NCBI GenBank assembly: GCA_023460315.1
Contig: JAEWQO010000040.1
Coordinates: forward strand, 1-28,891
DNA: 28,891 nt
Direction of reading: 5' to 3'
Source of the DNA: Actinomycetes bacterium
GTDB lineage: Bacteria > Actinomycetota > Coriobacteriia > Coriobacteriales > Eggerthellaceae
Each line of letters starts with the position of its first letter. The stretch's first letter is position 1. This document shows positions 22,756-28,891 of this stretch, piece after piece. The position numbers and the translations under genes were made by a program. The notes under the pieces were generated by a model, which made no database searches, had not been told where the DNA came from, and worked only from the letters and a program-made list of their open reading frames with translations.

Positions 22756-24933
22756 ATGCCGACCGTACGTCAAAACATAACCTATGCCTATCGGGGCTTC
22801 ATGCGCTCTTACGGAGCTTCGGTGCGCCATGTCGTGAAGATCGTGCTTGCTATCGTCGCCTTGGCTTTCATGCTTGAGACGTTTGTCTTCAACTTCAACT
22901 ATTTTGCCACGGCAGGATACAAGACCATCAGCTTGAATGATCGTCTCAACCTGCAGGAGACCACTGACGAGCAATACAAGCTCACGACGGTGAATCACAC
23001 GTTGGAGTTCTCGAATCTCAACACCGAGGTTCACAACATCTGGCTCAATTTCGACTATCAACAGCCGGCTCAGGAATTGACGGTGAAGATACAGTTCACC
23101 GACGAGGCGCATCAGACCTACTTTGATACGACGGAATACACGGTGGGAGTGCCTGATGTATCGGTGGCCACGAATTGCGATCAGAGCGAGTTTATCAATC
23201 TCAACACGACTGGCCTGGTCGACAATCTCAAGATCGAGATCACGGGCGAGGATGTCAGCTATCCCATCAAGCTATCTGATGTGGGCATCAATGCCCGCCA
23301 TCCGTTCGACTTCAACACCACACGGTTTTTTGCGGTTGCCGGTTTTCTTGGACTCGCGTATATTTTCAGGCCGCGGTCATCTATCTATCGGGTCAGCATC
23401 GTTGACGAGCCAAAGAAATCAAAGGCCGTCATCATCGCGGCGGTTGTTGTGGAGGTATGGCTCGCATCGAACTTCCTGTTTATGGGATCGAACCTTGTCG
23501 GTGTGGCAACCAGCACGTACAACAGCGGGTCATGGGACGGGCACAGTCTGGTGAACACCTTTGAGGTGGGCGGAGACAATGCCCAGCAGTATGCGGATTT
23601 GGCAAAGGCTTTCGCCGATGGGCAGCTGTATCTGGAAGAGGAGCCGCCTCAATGGCTGCAGAACATGGACGACCCCTATGACAAGGGAGCCCGCGACGAA
23701 GCCCAGAAGGAGACGGGGGATTCCTATCTCTTTGACGTGGCATATCATGACGGCCACTACTATGTGTACTTTGGCGTTGTGCCGGTGCTGCTGTTTTACC
23801 TGCCGTTTTATTTGGTGACCGGGTCGAGCTTTCCCACGGCTATCGGCGTGCTGCTGTCTGTGGTCGCGTTCATCCTGGGATGCACGGCGCTGCTTGACCG
23901 TTTCGCTCGATATCATTTCAAGCGGGTGAGTCTTGGATTGTACCTGCTGCTGCAGATACCGCTTGTGGGGTGCTGTGGGGTGCTGTATTTGCTCAAATTC
24001 CCCACATTCTATTCCCTGCCCATAGCATTGGGCCTGGCGTTTTCGGTATGGGGCTTGTATCTATGGATGCGTGGACGCGCGGCTAACCGGCCGGGAGGAT
24101 GGTTCCTCGCGGGTTCGTTGTGCATGGCTTTGGTTGTGGGATGCCGCCCTCAGCTGATCGTCCTGTCACTTCTTGCCTTTCCCTTGTTCTGGCGCACGTA
24201 CGTCACGGAAAAGCGCCTGTTCACGCCACAGGGGGGCCGTGAGTTCGCCTGTCTGCTCGCGCCTTATGCCGTCGTTGCCGCAGGGCTTATGGGATACAAT
24301 TATGCCCGGTTTGGGTCGTGCGTTGACTTTGGGGCCAGCTACAATCTCACCGTGAACGATATGACGAAACGCGGATGGAACGTTGGGCGTCTGGCACCGG
24401 CGTTGTTTGCTTATTTCCTGCAACCTCCAAGCGTAAGCGGGGTTTTCCCCTTCATTCAGGCAGCTCCGTTTGAGACGACCTACATGGGGCAGACCATTAA
24501 GGAGACCACCTTTGGGGGGATCCTAGCCTGTTTGCCCATCCTGTGGGTCCTTCCGTTTTCCAAGCGCATTCTGAAGTTGAGGATGAGCCAGCGTTCAACG
24601 CGCACCATCGCGGGAGTCGTTGTGGTGCTGCTGCTGGGAGGCGTGGCCATGTCGCTTCTCGATGCGGAGATAGCTGGCATTCTCCAAAGGTATTTTGCTG
24701 ATTTCAGCTTCATGTTCCTTGCGGCCGCCGTGTTGCTTGTGTTCATCGTGAACGAGAACATCGAGGCCGGCACGACGGCATCGGACGTGCTGAAGAAGGT
24801 TCTGATTGTGCTCGTGGCTGTCTCTGTTCTGTACAGCACGCTTCTGTGCTTTGTTCCGGAGACAGGATGGTATTCTGACATCTATCCGTGGGCCTACCAG
24901 GATATTTTGGAAACGGTGCAATTCTGGACGTGA
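22756..24933 (+). CDS. Large polytopic membrane protein of unknown function
   Basis: The 725-residue protein has one membrane helix near residues 27-47, then an extracytoplasmic, beta-rich domain of about 145 residues, and from about 195 onward a bundle of ten or more hydrophobic helices. A large loop (about 255-340) contains an acidic and aromatic stretch with LYLEEEPPQWLQNMDDPYD and DVAYHDGHYYVYFG. The overall layout is reminiscent of GT-C glycosyltransferase-like or O-mannosyltransferase-like proteins, but I see no decisive DD or DE motif, so this is only a possibility. No Shine-Dalgarno is visible before ATG, and a -10-like box lies very close. No partner gene is adjacent; nifJ follows behind a hairpin and probably its own promoter. 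Confidence 0.7.
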   Translation: MPTVRQNITYAYRGFMRSYGASVRHVVKIVLAIVALAFMLETFVFNFNYFATAGYKTISLNDRLNLQETTDEQYKLTTVNHTLEFSNLNTEVHNIWLNFDYQQPAQELTVKIQFTDEAHQTYFDTTEYTVGVPDVSVATNCDQSEFINLNTTGLVDNLKIEITGEDVSYPIKLSDVGINARHPFDFNTTRFFAVAGFLGLAYIFRPRSSIYRVSIVDEPKKSKAVIIAAVVVEVWLASNFLFMGSNLVGVATSTYNSGSWDGHSLVNTFEVGGDNAQQYADLAKAFADGQLYLEEEPPQWLQNMDDPYDKGARDEAQKETGDSYLFDVAYHDGHYYVYFGVVPVLLFYLPFYLVTGSSFPTAIGVLLSVVAFILGCTALLDRFARYHFKRVSLGLYLLLQIPLVGCCGVLYLLKFPTFYSLPIALGLAFSVWGLYLWMRGRAANRPGGWFLAGSLCMALVVGCRPQLIVLSLLAFPLFWRTYVTEKRLFTPQGGREFACLLAPYAVVAAGLMGYNYARFGSCVDFGASYNLTVNDMTKRGWNVGRLAPALFAYFLQPPSVSGVFPFIQAAPFETTYMGQTIKETTFGGILACLPILWVLPFSKRILKLRMSQRSTRTIAGVVVVLLLGGVAMSLLDAEIAGILQRYFADFSFMFLAAAVLLVFIVNENIEAGTTASDVLKKVLIVLVAVSVLYSTLLCFVPETGWYSDIYPWAYQDILETVQFWT

Positions 24934-25031
24934 TTGTCGATTTGGGCATAGGGGGACAGGTCGGTTTTGGCGATGGGAAGGTCTCATCGGCGCGCTCCTC
25001 TGACCTCCATCCTCTCATCACATTTCGGGCC

Positions 25032-25061
25032 GCTTGCCGAGCGCCTGCGCCCTCGGCAAGC
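25032..25061 (+). terminator. Hairpin downstream of membrane protein gene
   Basis: GCTTGCCGAG (25032-25041) pairs with CTCGGCAAGC (25052-25061), ten base pairs around a ten-base loop, followed by CACCCTTTATC. The T tract is weak, so it may be a partial terminator. It separates the membrane protein gene from nifJ. Confidence 0.5.
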
Positions 25062-25139
25062 CACCCTTTATCCCGCTGAGGCGGAATGCAAAGTCGTACT
25101 GGTATTATGATCATGGTATTGCCAAGATAGGAGAGGAAT

Positions 25140-28100
25140 ATGACGAGAGAATTCAAATCTATGGACGGCAACAATGCTGCTGCGTATGTCTCCTATGCGT
25201 TTACCGAGGTGGCGGGAATCTATCCCATCACCCCGTCGAGTCCGATGGCCGATCTGGTGGATCAGTGGTCTGCTGCAGGAAAAAAGAACATTTTCGGCAC
25301 AAGGGTGAAGGTCTGCGAGATGCAGTCGGAGGGCGGCGCCGCAGGCGCTGTGCACGGCTCTCTTGCTGCGGGTGCCTTGACCACCACCTATACCGCCTCG
25401 CAGGGCCTTCTTCTCATGATCCCCAACATGTACAAGATTGCCGCAGAAATGCTGCCGAGCGTGTTCCATGTGAGTGCACGTACGGTTGCCACTCAGGCTT
25501 TGAGCATCTTCGGCGACCATTCTGATGTCATGGCCTGTCGCCAGACCGGCTTTGCCATGCTCGCCGAGAGCAACGTTCAGGAGATCATGGACCTTTCGGC
25601 CGTGGCACACCTGTCGGCCATCAAAGGCCGCATCCCCTTCATTAATTTCTTTGACGGCTTTCGCACGTCCCATGAGGTGCAGAAGATAGCCGTGTGGAAT
25701 TATGCCGACTTGGCCGAGATGTGCGACATGGACGCGGTGCGTGCTTTCCGCGACCACGCGCTCAACCCCGAACGTCCGGCCATGCGCGGGTCTCATGAGA
25801 ATGGCGACATCTTCTTCCAGCATCGCGAGGCCTGCAACAGCCACTACGACGCTTTGCCGGCGGTGGTTGAGGACTATATGCATCAGGTGAATGCCAAATT
25901 GGGCACTGACTATGAGCTGTTCAATTACTATGGCGCGCCGGACGCCGATCGCGTGATCGTGGCGATGGGCTCGTTCTGCGATGTGGTCGAAGAGGTGGTT
26001 GACTACCTGAATGCCCAGGGAGAACGCGTGGGCCTGGTGAAGGTTCGTCTCTATCGGCCCTTTGTCTCGGAAAAGTTCGTTGCCGCCCTGCCGTCATCGG
26101 TCACCAAGGTTGCGGTCATGGACCGCACGAAGGAACCGGGTTCGGTGGGCGAGCCGCTTTACATGGATGTGGTCAACGCCCTGACGCACGAAGGCCGCAC
26201 CGACCTGACCGTGGTCGGCGGCCGCTATGGCTTGGGATCGAAGGACACCCCTCCGTCGTCGGTGTTCGCCATCTATCGTGAACTTGAGAAGGATGTGCCT
26301 GCCCGCGAGTTCACGGTGGGCATTGTGGACGACGTGACCAACCTGTCGCTTCCCGAGGACGCGTCGAGTCCCAACACGGCAGCGGAAGGCACCATCGAGT
26401 GCAAATTCTGGGGTCTGGGCGGCGACGGGACAGTGGGAGCAAACAAGAACTCCATCAAGATCATCGGCGACCATACCGACAAATACGTGCAGGCATACTT
26501 TCAGTATGACTCGAAGAAGACGGGCGGCGTGACCATCAGCCACCTGCGTTTCGGGGACTCGCTCATCAGGAGCCCCTATTACGTGCACAAGGCTGACTTC
26601 GTCGCCTGCCATAATCCCTCGTACGTGACCAAGGGATTCCGCATGGTGAACGACGTGAAGCCCGGCGGCGTCTTCATGATCAACTGCCAATGGAGTCCTG
26701 AAGAGCTTGAGCACCATCTGAGTTCCGAAGCGAAGCGCTACATAGCAGAGCATGACATCAAACTGTACACCATCAATGCCATCGACCTCGCTCGCGAGAT
26801 CGGGATGGGCAAGCGCACCAACACCATCCTCCAATCGGCGTTTTTCTCGCTTGCGAACGTAATGCCGCAGGAGCAGGCCATCCAGTACATGAAGGACGCG
26901 GCCACCAAGTCGTATCTGAAGAAGGGCCAAGACGTCGTTGACATGAACCATCGTGCCATCGACGCCGGCGCCACCGCCTACAAGCGGGTTGACATCCCTG
27001 AAAGCTGGGCCCAGGCCTCTGACGGGGAAGCTGCTTCTGAACTTCAAGGCCGACCCGAACTGGTGAAGATGGTGCGGGGCATCATGAATCCCGTGGGCCG
27101 CATGGACGGCGACAGCCTGCCGGTCTCGGCGTTCGTCGATCATGCTGACGGTCAGTTCGAGCAGGGCGCGGCTGCTTTCGAGAAGCGTGGCGTGGCGGTG
27201 AGCGTGCCGGTGTGGGACGAGTCGAAGTGCATCCAATGCAACAACTGCTCGTTCGTGTGTCCGCACGCAACCATTCGTCCCTTTGCGCTCACGGACGAAG
27301 AGGCGGCGGCCGCTCCGTCAGCCATCAGGCTTATTGAGGCAAACGGAAAGGCGGCTGCCGGACTGCAGTACACGCTTGCCATCTCGCCGCTGGACTGCAT
27401 GGGTTGCGGCGTGTGCATCGGCCAGTGCCCGACCGGCGCTCTTGCCATGGTTTCTCAGGAAGAGGAGCTTGCCCAGCAGGAGGTGTTCGACTACTGCGTC
27501 GCGCAGGTGTCCGACAAGCCCGCACTCCAGGATTCCAGCGTGAAGGGCAGCCAGTTCAAGCAGCCTCTGCTTGAGTTCTCGGGTGCCTGTGCCGGCTGTG
27601 CCGAAACGTCCTACGCACGTCTGGTCACCCAGCTGTTCGGCGATCGCATGTATGTGGCCAACGCGACGGGATGCTCGTCCATTTGGGGGGGTCCGGCAGC
27701 GACTTCGCCTTATACCGTCGACAAGGACGGCCATGGGCCGGCGTGGTCAAACTCGCTGTTCGAGGACAATGCGGAACATGGTTTGGGCATGCTGCTCGGC
27801 CATGAGGCCGTACGCAACATGCTGGTGGCCGACACGGAGAACCTCCTGAATGTCGACGGCGTGGACGAGGCGGCCCGCACTGCGGCACAGGCTTGGCTTG
27901 ATGCCCGCAGCGACGCGGAGGCCAGCAAGCAGGCCACCACGGCGTACCTGATGGAGTTGGAGCGATTGGCTGCGGATGGATCTTCCCAGGCGGGCAAACT
28001 CGCTTCGGCCATCCTTGAGCACAAAGAGTTCCTCACCAAGAAGTCTGTCTGGATATTCGGCGGCGACGGTTGGGCCTATGACATTGGCTATGGCGGCTTG

Positions 28101-28694
28101 GACCACGTGCTCGCATCGGGCGAAGACGTGAACGTGTTCGTCTTTGACACCGAGGTGTACTCGAACACGGGAGGTCAGGCTTCCAAGGCGTCCAACATCG
28201 GTCAGGTTGCACAGTTCGCGGCTGCTGGTAAGGACATCAAGAAGAAGAGCCTCGCCGAGATAGCCATGAGCTATGGCTACGTGTATGTCGCTCAGGTTGC
28301 CATGGGCGCAAAGCCGGCACAGACCATCAAGGCCATCGTCGAGGCGGAGGCTTATCCGGGTCCGTCCCTCATCATCGGCTATTCGCCGTGCGAGATGCAC
28401 TCCATCAAGGGTGGCATGGTGAACTGCCAGGACGAAATGAAAAAGGCCGTCGAGTGCGGTTACTGGAATCTGCTCCGCTTCAATCCTGCGGCTCCGACCG
28501 GCAAGAAATTTGTGCTCGACTCAAAGGAACCCGCGGGAGGCTATCAGGAGTTCTTGATGAATGAGGCTCGCTACAGCCGTTTGACCCGGGAATTCCCGGA
28601 GCGCGCGGCAGAACTGTTCGAGCGCAACGAGCAGGCGGCCATCGATCGGTACAACCATCTGGTGAAGCTCAAGGAGCTTTACGCAGACGCCTAG
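25140..28694 (+). CDS. nifJ: Pyruvate:ferredoxin (flavodoxin) oxidoreductase
   Basis: The 1184-residue single-chain enzyme oxidises pyruvate with CoA to acetyl-CoA and CO2 and passes electrons to ferredoxin or flavodoxin. The N-terminal domain has YPITPSSPMADLVDQW, and the CoA and pyruvate domains follow. Two 4Fe-4S motifs lie at C697, C700, C703, C707 (CIQCNNCSFVC) and C753, C756, C759, C763 (CMGCGVCIGQC). C817 and C820 (GACAGCAE) supply ligands of the third cluster. The thiamine diphosphate motif is FGGDGWAYDIGYGGLD near 973-988, then DTEVYSNTGGQASKAS. GGAGAGG precedes ATG. The length is normal for the family. It is the central anaerobic reductant source here and is monocistronic. Confidence 0.96.
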   Translation: MTREFKSMDGNNAAAYVSYAFTEVAGIYPITPSSPMADLVDQWSAAGKKNIFGTRVKVCEMQSEGGAAGAVHGSLAAGALTTTYTASQGLLLMIPNMYKIAAEMLPSVFHVSARTVATQALSIFGDHSDVMACRQTGFAMLAESNVQEIMDLSAVAHLSAIKGRIPFINFFDGFRTSHEVQKIAVWNYADLAEMCDMDAVRAFRDHALNPERPAMRGSHENGDIFFQHREACNSHYDALPAVVEDYMHQVNAKLGTDYELFNYYGAPDADRVIVAMGSFCDVVEEVVDYLNAQGERVGLVKVRLYRPFVSEKFVAALPSSVTKVAVMDRTKEPGSVGEPLYMDVVNALTHEGRTDLTVVGGRYGLGSKDTPPSSVFAIYRELEKDVPAREFTVGIVDDVTNLSLPEDASSPNTAAEGTIECKFWGLGGDGTVGANKNSIKIIGDHTDKYVQAYFQYDSKKTGGVTISHLRFGDSLIRSPYYVHKADFVACHNPSYVTKGFRMVNDVKPGGVFMINCQWSPEELEHHLSSEAKRYIAEHDIKLYTINAIDLAREIGMGKRTNTILQSAFFSLANVMPQEQAIQYMKDAATKSYLKKGQDVVDMNHRAIDAGATAYKRVDIPESWAQASDGEAASELQGRPELVKMVRGIMNPVGRMDGDSLPVSAFVDHADGQFEQGAAAFEKRGVAVSVPVWDESKCIQCNNCSFVCPHATIRPFALTDEEAAAAPSAIRLIEANGKAAAGLQYTLAISPLDCMGCGVCIGQCPTGALAMVSQEEELAQQEVFDYCVAQVSDKPALQDSSVKGSQFKQPLLEFSGACAGCAETSYARLVTQLFGDRMYVANATGCSSIWGGPAATSPYTVDKDGHGPAWSNSLFEDNAEHGLGMLLGHEAVRNMLVADTENLLNVDGVDEAARTAAQAWLDARSDAEASKQATTAYLMELERLAADGSSQAGKLASAILEHKEFLTKKSVWIFGGDGWAYDIGYGGLDHVLASGEDVNVFVFDTEVYSNTGGQASKASNIGQVAQFAAAGKDIKKKSLAEIAMSYGYVYVAQVAMGAKPAQTIKAIVEAEAYPGPSLIIGYSPCEMHSIKGGMVNCQDEMKKAVECGYWNLLRFNPAAPTGKKFVLDSKEPAGGYQEFLMNEARYSRLTREFPERAAELFERNEQAAIDRYNHLVKLKELYADA

Positions 28695-28727
28695 GAATCG
28701 TTTGCGCTGCGCGGCAACGATCGATTG

Positions 28728-28768
28728 AAAACCCGGCCGAGCTTGTGCTTGGCCGGGTTTTCTCCTTT
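28728..28768 (+). terminator. Rho-independent terminator after nifJ
   Basis: An eleven-base-pair stem (AAAACCCGGCC with GGCCGGGTTTT) around a twelve-base loop is followed by CTCCTTTT. The stem is flanked by A on one side and T on the other, so it could work in both directions. Confidence 0.88.
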
Positions 28769-28770
28769 TC

Positions 28771-28831
28771 AGGCTCGTGAGCCTGTCCTGTGCGGAACGC
28801 GCAGGACAAAGAACCACCCGCTATGCGGGTG
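28771..28831 (+). other. Three tandem small hairpins at the right edge
   Basis: Three palindromes lie in a row: AGGCTC/GAGCCT (28771-28784), GTCCTG/CAGGAC (28785-28807) and CACCCGC/GCGGGTG with loop TAT (28815-28831). They precede a possible ATG at 28862, whose ten codons run off the edge without a clear ribosome binding site. A structured leader RNA, or the end of an IS200/IS605-type element, are both possible. The edge of the window hides the answer. Confidence 0.4.
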
Positions 28832-28891
28832 CGCATCGAAGGCTTTGCCCTTGAAAATCCAATGACCGCCTACCAGAGGCTTAAGATGCAA

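Noticed and set aside
26094..27266. 390-codon minus-strand frame opposite nifJ
   Set aside because: It is antisense to conserved pyruvate:ferredoxin oxidoreductase motifs.
1..28891. CRISPR arrays, tRNA or rRNA genes, integrase or toxin-antitoxin genes
   Set aside because: I looked for regular repeats, tRNA-like cloverleafs and typical protein motifs and saw none.

Overview
The window looks like a piece of an anaerobic, high-G+C actinobacterial chromosome, most likely class Coriobacteriia, family Eggerthellaceae or a close relative. The clues are paired cytosolic molybdopterin enzymes with tiny ferredoxin partners, a PucR-type and a small LuxR-type regulator, a zinc-ribbon protein with a Gly-Ala-Pro tail, a zinc-type S14, a zinc-lid adenylate kinase and a one-chain pyruvate:ferredoxin oxidoreductase. 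The genus is not certain from sequence alone.

Left third (1-10,700), accessory redox metabolism. A zinc-ribbon/collagen-like gene (517-822, minus) lies beside two divergent two-gene operons. Each operon pairs an acetylene-hydratase-like molybdopterin catalytic subunit with a two-motif 4Fe-4S protein (minus: 3654-1020; plus: 4150-6918). Neither catalytic subunit has a visible Tat signal and neither operon has a membrane anchor, so the complexes should be cytosolic. An MFS transporter follows the plus-strand pair, then a PucR-like regulator and a small membrane-tethered LuxR regulator (both minus). The 9-nt motif AACTTACTT lies upstream of the zinc-ribbon gene and of both molybdoenzyme operons, in the same orientation relative to each gene. 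This suggests a common regulator.

Middle (10,960-22,660), housekeeping. A diacylglycerol/lipid kinase precedes a ribosomal protein block: rplB, rpsS, rplV, rpsC, rplP, rpmC, rpsQ, rplN, rplX, rplE, rpsN, rpsH, rplF, rplR, rpsE, rpmD, rplO, secY. The block starts at rplB, behind its own promoter, instead of at rpsJ-rplC-rplD-rplW. It ends with a strong terminator after secY, and adk follows behind a separate promoter. Two related long palindromic repeats, in direct orientation, sit just outside the two ends of the block. They share a 14-nt core and identical internal spacing. Several hairpins lie between ribosomal genes.

Right part (22,660-28,891). A large polytopic membrane protein of unknown function, possibly with a leaderless start, is followed by nifJ (pyruvate:ferredoxin/flavodoxin oxidoreductase) and its terminator. 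A run of three small hairpins runs to the edge. NifJ would supply reduced ferredoxin or flavodoxin; the two molybdoenzyme-ferredoxin pairs are plausible electron sinks, but nothing here fixes their substrates.
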